NCBI GenBank assembly: GCA_016720595.1
Contig: JADKKI010000025.1
Coordinates: 93,420 to 157,419, forward strand
DNA: 64,000 bases
Source: Myxococcales bacterium
GTDB taxonomy: Bacteria; Myxococcota_A; Polyangia; Haliangiales; Haliangiaceae
Direction of reading: 5' to 3'
Part shown: positions 7,878 to 16,912 of the stretch, one piece after another
Layout: each line of letters begins with the position of its first letter
Numbering within the stretch: the stretch's first letter is position 1
Program-made: the position numbers and the translations under genes
Notes under the pieces: generated by a model
The model's input: the letters and a program-made list of their open reading frames with translations, nothing else
Databases searched by the model: none
Told to the model about the DNA's origin: nothing

Positions 7878-10800
7878 ATGCGCCTCTCGTACGTCGCCGC
7901 CGTCGCCGTCGCGCTGCTTGCCCTGACCTTCGGCTCGCCCGCGGGCGCAGTCCCGAAGACGCCGACGAAGTCGGAGCAGGCGGTGATCGACAAGCTCGAC
8001 AAGGAGCTGACGCAGCACCAGCTCAAGCAGGCGACGTTCGCCGCGCTCAAGGTCGCGAAGCAGGTCTACGACCTGACCAAGAAGGGGTGGGGCGACGACG
8101 CGCCCCAGACCCTCCGCATCGCGCAGACCCTCGCCGGCCTCCTCACCCAGACCGGTGACTACGCAGGCGCGGTCGCGATGTACAAGGAGATGCTCGCGAC
8201 CACCGAGCGGCAGCACGGGGTCGATTCGCGCGAGGCGATGTACGCGCTGATGCCGCTGATCGGCCCGTACTGGGCACAGAACCGGCTCGACGACCTCGAG
8301 CCCATCTACCTGCGCATCCTGACGATGTCGAAGAAGCTCGATGGCGAGCGCAGCGCGCAGTACGCCGGCAATCTCATGCAGTACGGCACGCTGCTGAATC
8401 AGCGCAACGAGTACTCCGCCGCGCTGCGGCTCTACGAGCAGGCGTACAAGATCCAGGAGGCCGCGGCGGCCAGCAAGGATGACCTGTCGCTGACCGGGCC
8501 GTTGCAGGCTCTTGCCGCCGGCTACTGGCAGGCCAACCAGAAGCAGAAGGCGATCGCGCTCTACGACCGCGTCCTCGCGATCGTCGACAAGTCCGCGAGC
8601 GGCAACGTGCAGCTGATCGCCGGCACGTACTGGGGGGTCGCCGCGCAGTATCACTACGGCGGCCGCGATGACCTCGCCGCGCCGCTGACGAAGAAGGTCG
8701 TGGACCTGTTCACGAAGGAGGTCGCTCGGCTCGAGAAGACCAAGCCCGACGATCCGATGCTGTCCGCCATGCTCGGCCAGCTCGGCTATCAGTACCGGCA
8801 GGCGGGTGATCTCGCGAAGGCCGACGAGATGCTCACGCGATCGGTCGCCCTCGACGAGAAGCGCGGCAACTCGTACTCCGGGTGGCTCGGCTCGCTCGCC
8901 GAGATCAAGCGCGCCGAGGGCAAGCCCAAGGAGGCGCTCGTGCTGCTCGAGAAGGCGCAGGCCCAGCTCACCAAGATCTCGCCGATGAGCTCCACGATCT
9001 ACAACACTCAGATCGCCGAGGTGCTCCGCGAGCTCGGCGACTATCCACGCGCCGAAAAGCTGATGCTCGGATACCTGGCGAACCTCGCGAAGACGTACGG
9101 CAAGCGCCACCCGATCTACGGCATGTCGCAGCTGACGCTCGCGCACAACTACATGGCGAGCGGCAAGCTCGCGCAGGCGGAGGTCGTGCTCCAGGATTCG
9201 CTCGAGATCGCCGAGCGCGAGCTCTCGCTGGTGCTCAAGACCGGCACCGAGACCGATCACGCCGTGTACTTCGGCAAGAACAACTACCAGCTCGACATGG
9301 CGCTCAACTTCCAGCTCGACTACGCGCCGAAGAGCGCCTCGGCCGCGCGGCTCGGGCTGACCACGCTGCTCCGCCGCAAGGGCCGCGTGCTCGATGCCGC
9401 GGCGGCGAACCTCGCCACCATCCGCAGCAAGCTCTCGCCTGACGACAAGAAGCTCCTCGACGATCTCGCGAGCGCTCGCGCGACGCTCGCCAAGCTGACG
9501 GTCGCGGGCCCCTCGGCCACCGGCGATGCGGACTATGCCAAGGAGGTCGCGCGTCTCGAGGACCAGGTGGTCAAGCTGGAGATCACGGTCGGCAAGAAGA
9601 GCACCGCGTATCGCGCGGTCACGCAGACGATCGATCTCCCGAGCGTGCAGCGGCTGATCCCGAAGGACGCGAAGCTCGTCGAGATCGTCAACTTCCAGCC
9701 CGGCGATCCGAAGGGGCCGTACGTGATCAACCCGGTGCCGAAGCCCCGGAAGTACGCCGCGTACGTGGTGGGCGCGAAGGGCGATCCGGTGCTGATCGAT
9801 CTCGGTGATGCAGCGGCGATCGACACCGCGATCGAGAAGTTCCGCAAGGCCGTCGCCGATCCGGCGAACAAGAAGGTCGTGGACCTCGGCCACGATCTGT
9901 ACACGCTGACGATGGCGAAGCTCGCGCCCGCGCTCGGCGGCGCGACCAGCGTGCTGCTCGCACCTGACGGAGCGCTGAACGTGGTGCCGTTCTCGGCGCT
10001 GGTCGATGATCAGCAGCAGTTCCTGATCAAGACCTACACGTTCACCTACCTGACCTCCGGTCGTGATCTGCTCCGCCTCAACATCAAGACCAAGGCGCAG
10101 GGCGGCGGCGTGATCTTCGCCGACCCGAGCTTCGATGCGGGCGGTCCGGCACCCGCCGCGAAGCCCGGCGATGCCGCGGGAGATGGCACGCGTGGTCGCC
10201 GCTCTTCGGATCTCGCGTCGCTGATGTGGCCGCCGCTGCCGGGCACCGGGCAGGAGGCCGACGAGGTCACCAAGCGAATGACGGGCCTCAAGCTGTATCG
10301 CGGCACCGAGGCCACGGAGGCCGCGGTCAAGAGCGTCCACGGACCGCGCATCCTGCACCTCGCGACGCACGGCTTCTTCCTTCCAGACGAGCCGCCGCCG
10401 CCGCCGAAGGATGCGGACCTGCGCTCGGCGCCCGGCGCGCCGATGCCGGTCGCGAGCTACGAGAACCCGCTGCTCCGCTCCGGCCTCGCGTTCGCGGGTG
10501 CGAACAAGCTGGTGTCCGGAGACGACGACGGCATCCTCACCGCGATGGAGGCCTCGGGGCTCGATCTCCAGGGCACCAAGCTCGTGGTGCTCTCGGCGTG
10601 CGAGACCGGCGTCGGCAAGGTCACCAACGGCGACGGCGTCTATGGGCTGCGCCGCGCGCTCGTGATCGCGGGCGCGGAGAGCCTCGTGATGTCGCTGTGG
10701 CAGGTCGATGACGTGGCCACCAAGGATCTGATGGCCGGCTACTACGCGCGGCTCAAGGCCGGGAAGGGCCGCAGCACCGCGCTGCGCGACATCCAGCTCG

Positions 10801-10880
10801 AGCTCGCCGGCCGCAAGGACTACGCACACCCGTTCTACTGGGCGAGCTTCCTGCCGGCCGGCGACAACGCGCCGCTCTGA
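7878..10880 (+). CDS. Secreted TPR-CHAT caspase-like protease
   Basis: A 1000-residue protein: signal peptide (1-24, cleavage near AGA|VPK), many tetratricopeptide repeats (about 35-470), a helical linker, then a CHAT domain (about 650-1000). CHAT is a clan CD cysteine peptidase fold related to caspases and separase. The catalytic pair is intact: His831 in LHLATHGFF and Cys908 in VLSACETGVG, followed by GLRRALVIAGA and SLWQVDD, both typical of CHAT. TPRs in such proteins usually bind partners or sense signals. The signal peptide suggests action outside the cytoplasm, unlike the CHAT protease Csx29/TPR-CHAT of type III-E CRISPR. No substrate gene is evident nearby. It converges with vapC, leaving 4 bp. 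Confidence 0.88.
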   Translation: MRLSYVAAVAVALLALTFGSPAGAVPKTPTKSEQAVIDKLDKELTQHQLKQATFAALKVAKQVYDLTKKGWGDDAPQTLRIAQTLAGLLTQTGDYAGAVAMYKEMLATTERQHGVDSREAMYALMPLIGPYWAQNRLDDLEPIYLRILTMSKKLDGERSAQYAGNLMQYGTLLNQRNEYSAALRLYEQAYKIQEAAAASKDDLSLTGPLQALAAGYWQANQKQKAIALYDRVLAIVDKSASGNVQLIAGTYWGVAAQYHYGGRDDLAAPLTKKVVDLFTKEVARLEKTKPDDPMLSAMLGQLGYQYRQAGDLAKADEMLTRSVALDEKRGNSYSGWLGSLAEIKRAEGKPKEALVLLEKAQAQLTKISPMSSTIYNTQIAEVLRELGDYPRAEKLMLGYLANLAKTYGKRHPIYGMSQLTLAHNYMASGKLAQAEVVLQDSLEIAERELSLVLKTGTETDHAVYFGKNNYQLDMALNFQLDYAPKSASAARLGLTTLLRRKGRVLDAAAANLATIRSKLSPDDKKLLDDLASARATLAKLTVAGPSATGDADYAKEVARLEDQVVKLEITVGKKSTAYRAVTQTIDLPSVQRLIPKDAKLVEIVNFQPGDPKGPYVINPVPKPRKYAAYVVGAKGDPVLIDLGDAAAIDTAIEKFRKAVADPANKKVVDLGHDLYTLTMAKLAPALGGATSVLLAPDGALNVVPFSALVDDQQQFLIKTYTFTYLTSGRDLLRLNIKTKAQGGGVIFADPSFDAGGPAPAAKPGDAAGDGTRGRRSSDLASLMWPPLPGTGQEADEVTKRMTGLKLYRGTEATEAAVKSVHGPRILHLATHGFFLPDEPPPPPKDADLRSAPGAPMPVASYENPLLRSGLAFAGANKLVSGDDDGILTAMEASGLDLQGTKLVVLSACETGVGKVTNGDGVYGLRRALVIAGAESLVMSLWQVDDVATKDLMAGYYARLKAGKGRSTALRDIQLELAGRKDYAHPFYWASFLPAGDNAPL

Positions 10881-10884
10881 GCCC

Positions 10885-11265
10885 TCAGACTGAGATCACG
10901 TCGACGTGAAGCCCGGCCGCGTGGACCAGCGGGCGAAGGTCGTCCGGATCCGACGTCAGGATCCAGTCTCCATCGGTCGCGAGGAGGACGATCGCGGCGT
11001 CGATGACGTCGCTCGTGCGCGTCTGTGCGAGGAGGAGGCCCGCGCGCCGCCCGAGCGCGAGGTCGAGCGGGCGTACTTCCACGAACTGGAGGGCGCTGGC
11101 GAGCACGGCCTGACGGCCGCCGGCTCCTCGCCAGACCTGGCCGACGACGCCGCCGTGCGTGAGCGGCACGAGGCCGCCCGTGACCTGACGCTTGAGCACC
11201 GCGGTCACGCTTCGGTCCGAGCGTTCGACGGCGATCAGCGCGCCTGCGTCGAGGACGAGCCTCAT
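10885..11265 (-). CDS. vapC: PIN-domain toxin, VapC-like
   Basis: A 126-residue PIN-domain protein, a magnesium-dependent endoribonuclease family that acts as the toxin of VapBC systems, typically cutting tRNA or rRNA. The first acidic residue is Asp6 in VLDAGALIAVE; further acidic residues are in SDVIDAAIV and in TSDPDDL near the C-terminus, the expected layout. The start overlaps the upstream antitoxin stop by 4 bp, which couples translation. The gene ends 4 bp from the convergent CHAT gene. Confidence 0.85.
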   Translation of the reverse strand: MRLVLDAGALIAVERSDRSVTAVLKRQVTGGLVPLTHGGVVGQVWRGAGGRQAVLASALQFVEVRPLDLALGRRAGLLLAQTRTSDVIDAAIVLLATDGDWILTSDPDDLRPLVHAAGLHVDVISV

Positions 11266-11582
11266 CGCCGCGACCGCGATTCCGAGGCACGAGATGCGCC
11301 GGTCTTGCTCGCCGGGCTCGACGGGCGCACGTGAATCGCGCGGCTCTGGAGGGATCGCATCGCGCGATTGATCTCCTCCTCGGTGATCTCGCCGTGCGCT
11401 GCCTCGTACTCGCGGATGAACTCGCGGCCCGCGCGCAGGCGTTGATCGTTCTCGAGCTGGTTCCGGAGGCCGACGCTGACGTAGGCACTCAACGTCGGCG
11501 CCTCGCCACGCTCGACCGCGGCCTCAGCGGCTGCCAGCAGCTCGGCGTCGACGGACACACTCAGGCGACGCTTTCCGGTCAT
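11262..11582 (-). CDS. VapB-like antitoxin of the PIN toxin
   Basis: A 106-residue protein immediately before the PIN toxin gene with a 4-bp overlap. The N-terminus (RRLSVSVDAELLAAAEAAV) reads as a ribbon-helix-helix-type DNA-binding segment; the C-terminal half (EITEEEINRAMRSLQSRA) is charged and probably forms the toxin-neutralising tail. Antitoxins of this kind repress their own promoter with the toxin as co-repressor, and a 16-bp palindrome sits 18 bp upstream of the ATG. The identification rests mainly on context and size. Confidence 0.75.
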   Translation of the reverse strand: MTGKRRLSVSVDAELLAAAEAAVERGEAPTLSAYVSVGLRNQLENDQRLRAGREFIREYEAAHGEITEEEINRAMRSLQSRAIHVRPSSPASKTGASRASESRSRR

Positions 11583-11600
11583 ACCTTCATGCTACGAACC

Positions 11601-11616
11601 TGCCACGTTCGTGGCA
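11601..11616. promoter_or_regulatory. Palindromic operator candidate of the VapBC pair
   Basis: TGCCACG-TT-CGTGGCA is a perfect inverted repeat with 7-bp arms and a 2-bp centre. It lies between the antitoxin start (11582) and the end of the peroxiredoxin gene (11636). A two-fold symmetric site just upstream of a ribbon-helix-helix antitoxin gene is what an autoregulatory operator would look like. Binding is inferred. Confidence 0.5.
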
Positions 11617-11635
11617 AGCTCGAAGCGCGGCTCGC

Positions 11636-12268
11636 TCACTTCGGCTGCGGAACGACGCGCAGGTACGGGCGGACCGTCTTCCAGCCGCCCGGGAACAGCG
11701 CCTTCGCGTCCTCGTCCTTGAGCGACGGCACGATGATCACGTCGCCGCCCTGCTTCCAGTCCGAAGGCGTGGCGACCTTGTACTTCGCCGTCAGCTGCAG
11801 GGAATCGATCACGCGCAGGATCTCGTCGAAGTTCCGGCCCGTCGACGCGGGATAGGTCAGCGACAGCTTGAGCTTCTTGTCGGGCCCGATGATGAACACC
11901 GAGCGCACCGTGAAGGTGTCGCTCGCGTTGGGATGGATCATCCCGTAGAGGTTCGCGACCTTCTTGTCCGCGTCGGCGATCAGCGGGAAGTTGAGCGCGT
12001 GACCCTGCGTCTCCTTGATGTCGTTCGCCCACTCCTTGTGCGAGCCGAGCGGATCGACGGAGAGGCCGATCACCTTGGTGTTGCGCTTGTCGAACTCGGG
12101 CTTGAGCGCCGACACGCGACCGAGCTCGGTGGTGCACACCGGGGTGAAGTCCTTCGGGTGGCTGAACAGCACGCCCCAGCCGGAGCCGAGGTACTCGTGG
12201 AAGTTGATCGAGCCCTCGGTGGTCTCGGCCGTGAAATCGGGAACGTCATCTCCAAGCTGCAGTGCCAT
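11636..12268 (-). CDS. 1-Cys peroxiredoxin (Prx6 type)
   Basis: A 210-residue thiol peroxidase that reduces hydrogen peroxide and organic hydroperoxides. The active site is Cys45 in HPKDFTPVCTTELGR, with the PxxxTxxC pattern and the His37 typical of the Prx6 subfamily. The C-terminal extension (ALFPGGWKTVRPYLR) is also a Prx6 feature and forms the dimer contact. No resolving cysteine is apparent, consistent with a 1-Cys mechanism. Cytosolic, no signal peptide. The start at 12268 directly precedes the conserved N-terminus LQLGDDVPDF. It sits alone upstream of the toxin-antitoxin pair. Confidence 0.93.
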   Translation of the reverse strand: MALQLGDDVPDFTAETTEGSINFHEYLGSGWGVLFSHPKDFTPVCTTELGRVSALKPEFDKRNTKVIGLSVDPLGSHKEWANDIKETQGHALNFPLIADADKKVANLYGMIHPNASDTFTVRSVFIIGPDKKLKLSLTYPASTGRNFDEILRVIDSLQLTAKYKVATPSDWKQGGDVIIVPSLKDEDAKALFPGGWKTVRPYLRVVPQPK

Positions 12269-12332
12269 GGCGGCCTCCGTGATCGTGTTGTGACATCCGT
12301 TCTAGCGGACGCCGCGGTCACGGGCAAGGGCG

Positions 12333-12827
12333 TCAGGGTGGATTGCGTGGGGCCGGAAGGCCGGCCCAGCCGGCGATGCCCGCGCACAGGGCGAACAGCA
12401 AGCCCCAGGCGGTGGCCCACAGGAACCAGCCGAGCAGCGAGGTCAGCGGCTCACCGACGTGCATCATCAGCGGCACCATCGCCACGATCGCGAGCAGGTT
12501 GATGAGGCCGAACGCGAGGGAGCGCAGCGCGAGCGAGGTCTTGCTCCGGCGCTGGAGGAACCAGATCCCGAACAGCGTATCGAGCGCCATCACGATCAGG
12601 TACGTGCGCACGTCGTCGGTCGGGTAGGGCCACGGGCCGTCGACGGCGACGTCCCAGTGCCTGCCCTTGTAGCCACTGGGGTGGGCCGAGCGCACGATCA
12701 TCCCGTGGGCCGCGTTGCCGAGGAGCACCAACAGGCCGATCGTCGCGATCTGCCAGCCGGGGGCCCGGGGCAGCGGGGTCTGGTCACCTGGCATCTCGGC
12801 GCGCACGCGGGTGGTCACACCGATCAT
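12333..12827 (-). CDS. Four-TM membrane protein of unknown function
   Basis: About 164 residues with four hydrophobic segments: ATIGLLVLLGNAAHG, YLIVMALDTLFGIWF, FGLINLLAIVAMVPLMM and LGWFLWATAWGLLFALCAG. A periplasmic loop between the first two contains HPSGYKGRHWDV. I do not recognise a family. The ATG at 12827 is used; GTG 12833 and ATG 12794 are also possible. It runs in the same direction as the following membrane protein and kinase genes, but the spacing (39 bp) does not prove an operon. Confidence 0.6.
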   Translation of the reverse strand: MIGVTTRVRAEMPGDQTPLPRAPGWQIATIGLLVLLGNAAHGMIVRSAHPSGYKGRHWDVAVDGPWPYPTDDVRTYLIVMALDTLFGIWFLQRRSKTSLALRSLAFGLINLLAIVAMVPLMMHVGEPLTSLLGWFLWATAWGLLFALCAGIAGWAGLPAPRNPP

Positions 12828-12866
12828 ACGCACGACCCGCCCCGGTCACCCCGTAAGCAATTGTCG

Positions 12867-13445
12867 TCAGGCGTCGCGGTAGTCGTCGCGGATCATCGAC
12901 AGGGCGACGGTCGCCACCGCGAGGAGCCCGGGGATGATCAGCGCAGTCCACAGGCCCACGCCGAGGACGCCGCGCACCTTGGTGGCGCCGAACAAGAGCA
13001 CGGCCGCCAGCACCGAGGTGATGCCGATCAGGAACGACCATGCACCGCGGGCCTTGGCCAGCGACCTCCAGATCAGGACCGCGAGGATGAGGCTCGTGAC
13101 GATCAGCGAGACGGGAAGGACCGGCGTCATGTCCCGAGTCGCAGCGCCGATGCCGGCCGCCATCGCGGCGAGGGCCGCGACACTCGCGATCCCGTGACCC
13201 ACCCACATCGGCTTGAGCGCGGCGATCACCGACGCGAGCCCGATCGAGCCGGTGAACATCGCGAACGTGATGCGAACGTCGTTGATGTGGCCCGAGGTCA
13301 CGGCGCCGTAGATCGCCGTTCGATCCTCGAAGTACAGGCTCGAGAGGAAGTAGAACGCGATGTTCGTGATCACACAGGCTGTGACCACGAGACCTGCGAT
13401 CTGCATCGCCTGGCGGGAGTCGGGCGGAGTGCGATCAGAGGCCAT
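12867..13445 (-). CDS. Six-TM membrane protein of unknown function
   Basis: A 192-residue protein with about six hydrophobic segments beginning at IAGLVVTACVITNIAFYFL. The loop after the first segment carries YFEDRTAIYGAVTSGHINDV. No catalytic motif is visible. It lies 16 bp after the Ser/Thr kinase gene on the same strand, so it may be co-transcribed with it and with the TPR protein further upstream. Confidence 0.6.
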   Translation of the reverse strand: MASDRTPPDSRQAMQIAGLVVTACVITNIAFYFLSSLYFEDRTAIYGAVTSGHINDVRITFAMFTGSIGLASVIAALKPMWVGHGIASVAALAAMAAGIGAATRDMTPVLPVSLIVTSLILAVLIWRSLAKARGAWSFLIGITSVLAAVLLFGATKVRGVLGVGLWTALIIPGLLAVATVALSMIRDDYRDA

Positions 13446-13461
13446 CGCGGATCAGCATGCG

Positions 13462-14709
<1,248 letters not shown>

Positions 14710-14721
14710 GGCGGGCGGACC

Positions 14722-15864
14722 TTACCACTTCACCGCGAGCCGTTGTCCTGGCTCGATCTGGACCATCCGCTCTTCCGTCCTGACACCACTGTCGTCCTTG
14801 AGGATCATCTTCAGCCGGCGGCCATCCGCCGGGGCGGCGACGCCGATCTCGGGCGAGGTGATCCCGAGGTCGATCATGACGCCTGGCGCCTTGGGGTTCT
14901 CGAGAGCGATCCGGCCCAGCGGGCGCTCGAGCTTGTTCTCGACGATCGCCCATCGGAACATCATCGCCGCCGGCTTGCCGGCTTCGACGGTGGCGTACTC
15001 GAACAGCGCCATCTCGTACTTCGGGTTGAAGCACAGACCCTTGTAGCTGCCGGGCGCCACGATGATCCCCTTGTCGGGGAGCTTCCCGGAGACCCGCTGG
15101 CGATTCACCCACAGCTCGGTGCACGGCAAGCTCGAGGACACGAGCAAGGTCCCGAGCACGTCCTTGTCCTTCGCGAGCTCGGTGCGCACCACATCGGCGT
15201 TCGCACCGAACGGGCGCTGCACCAGGTAGCGGCGGTAGAACTCGCGCTTGGGCGCCGTGGCGCCGAGCTTGTCGTAGGTGGAGCCGAGCTCGCGGAGGAA
15301 GCCCGGGAGCTCCGGCGCGAGGTTGTAGCCGATCGTGAAGTACACCAGCGCATCGCCGTACTGCTTGGCGGCGAACGCCTTGCGGCCGGCGGTGAACGCT
15401 TGCTTGGCCTCGGCGGCGAGGGCGACCAGCGCGAGCTTGTCGGCGAACGGATCGACGAAGTTGGCGAGGCGTGTGGACTCGGCGAGCGCCGCATCGCGCT
15501 CCTTGGGATCTGCGTTCGCCGCGGCGTACGCGGTCCATGCTTCGGCCGCGCGTTCGTTCTGCCCGGCGAGCGTCCACAGGGTGGCGAGCTGCTTGGCCTC
15601 CGGACTCGCCGGTCCGCGCGCGACGACGAGCGCCTGGTACAGCGGGATCGCACGCGCCCAGTCACGCGCCTTCTGCGCCTTCTGCGCGCCGGCGACGAGG
15701 AACTGCGAGAGCTCGGCGCGCGCCTTGATGGTCTTGACCGTCTGCGCGAGATCGCCAAGCGGAGCCGAAGCGGGCGGCGCGGGTGTGGGTGCTTGCGCCA
15801 CCGCGACACCCGTCCGAAGGCCTGCGATCAAGCCGATCGCTATCACACCTCTTCGTACCCGCAC
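14722..15864 (-). CDS. Periplasmic TPR-repeat protein
   Basis: A 380-residue exported protein with signal peptide ending near AVAQ|APTP. Helical TPR-like repeats span about 45-215 (for example ARAIPLYQALVV and AFAAKQYGDALVYFTIGYN). The C-terminal part (about 230-380) looks beta-rich, with LWVNRQRV and IVAPGSYKGLC, reminiscent of PEGA-like domains, but no family is certain. It is followed 12 bp later by the NRD kinase, and its promoter lies in the 118-bp gap shared with the divergent GHKL gene. It may assist envelope assembly or feed a signal to the kinase; this is inference. Confidence 0.65.
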   Translation of the reverse strand: MRVRRGVIAIGLIAGLRTGVAVAQAPTPAPPASAPLGDLAQTVKTIKARAELSQFLVAGAQKAQKARDWARAIPLYQALVVARGPASPEAKQLATLWTLAGQNERAAEAWTAYAAANADPKERDAALAESTRLANFVDPFADKLALVALAAEAKQAFTAGRKAFAAKQYGDALVYFTIGYNLAPELPGFLRELGSTYDKLGATAPKREFYRRYLVQRPFGANADVVRTELAKDKDVLGTLLVSSSLPCTELWVNRQRVSGKLPDKGIIVAPGSYKGLCFNPKYEMALFEYATVEAGKPAAMMFRWAIVENKLERPLGRIALENPKAPGVMIDLGITSPEIGVAAPADGRRLKMILKDDSGVRTEERMVQIEPGQRLAVKW

Positions 15865-15982
15865 GGTGCGATCGTAGCACGGCCTACCAGGATTACCGGG
15901 GAGCGCACGGGGTAGCGAACCAGCTAGTTTCCCGACGAAAATCGCATGGTAGGGTGAGTTTGGGGTTCGCGGGAATCACTCC

Positions 15983-16909
15983 ATGCACGCCGTCATTCTC
16001 GAGCGCAACAAGCTGGTCGGTCGCAAGGTCGCCAGGCTGTTCATGTCGACCGGTGCCACGGCGCTGAGCCTGGAAGATCCGGCGCAGGTCGCGGGCGCAC
16101 TCGCGGGTGCGGATCTGCTGTGCGCCGATGCGTTCGATGCGGATCTCGTGGCGGAGCAGCTGCGCGCGAACCCTGGCGTCAAGGGCGTGCTGTGGACCGC
16201 GGAGCCGCTGCGCCGCTCGTTGAAGTACATGATCGAATCGACGGCGATCGATCACGTCCTCGGTCGCAAGGACTTCGAGTCACCGCCGCGCGCGTGGGAG
16301 ACCTTGATGGTCGCGCGCCGGCTCGCGCACCTCGGCGGCCTGCCGCCGCCGCTCTCCGCGTACCTCGATTGGGGACACCACGCGATCGAGCTCGAGGTGC
16401 GGACCACGGCGGACCGCGATCTCGCGGCCGCGCGGATCCAGGAGTTCGTCGGCGCCCTCGGCGTTCCGAAGCGCGTTGCCGAAATGTTTGCAGAGCTCGG
16501 CCACGAGCTGATCATGAACGCCATGTACGACGCCCCGGTCGATGCGCATGGGCGCCCCAGGTATGCGGGCGACCGCAAGGCCTCGGTCACGCTCGAGGAC
16601 GCCGAGCGTCCGCACGTCAAGCTCGGCACCGATGGCTCGCGCCTCGTGCTGCAAGTGCGCGATCCGTTCGGCCGGCTCGAGCGTCGGCACGTGGTCGATG
16701 GGCTGGCGCGCGGGCTGGCGGGTGGCGAGATGGATCAGTCGCACGGTGGGGCCGGGCTGGGGATGATGGTGTGTCACAACGCGTCGTCGGCGATGGTGTT
16801 CGACGTCGCGCGTGGCAAGCACACCGAGGTCACCGCGATGTTCGAGCTCGACATGAACCTGCGCGAGTTCCGCACGCAGGCGAAGTCGCTGCATTACTGG
16901 AGTCACTAA
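15983..16909 (+). CDS. Degenerate receiver + GHKL ATPase protein
   Basis: A 308-residue soluble protein. Residues 1-115 read as a receiver-like fold without the phosphorylation set: the acidic pair is replaced (ILERNK) and there is no obvious phosphoacceptor Asp. Residues 130-300 match a histidine-kinase/RsbW-type ATPase: N-box at 175-179 (ELIMN, followed by AMYDAPVD), a D-containing segment QVRDPFGRLE, and glycine box GGAGLGMM at 255-262. No H-box is present, so it is not a histidine kinase. The closest relative in the window is the protein at 41361 (shared MNA-YDAPVDA core). The STAS-domain gene starts 3 bp downstream, the arrangement of anti-sigma/anti-anti-sigma partners. Target unknown. 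Confidence 0.75.
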   Translation: MHAVILERNKLVGRKVARLFMSTGATALSLEDPAQVAGALAGADLLCADAFDADLVAEQLRANPGVKGVLWTAEPLRRSLKYMIESTAIDHVLGRKDFESPPRAWETLMVARRLAHLGGLPPPLSAYLDWGHHAIELEVRTTADRDLAAARIQEFVGALGVPKRVAEMFAELGHELIMNAMYDAPVDAHGRPRYAGDRKASVTLEDAERPHVKLGTDGSRLVLQVRDPFGRLERRHVVDGLARGLAGGEMDQSHGGAGLGMMVCHNASSAMVFDVARGKHTEVTAMFELDMNLREFRTQAKSLHYWSH

Positions 16910-16912
16910 CTC

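Noticed and set aside
7083..10829. Very long minus-strand open frame covering the CHAT gene antisense
   Set aside because: Only the last 135 codons (acpS) and the lipoprotein start are credible; the rest is Arg/Leu/His-rich translation of the antisense of a well-supported CHAT gene.
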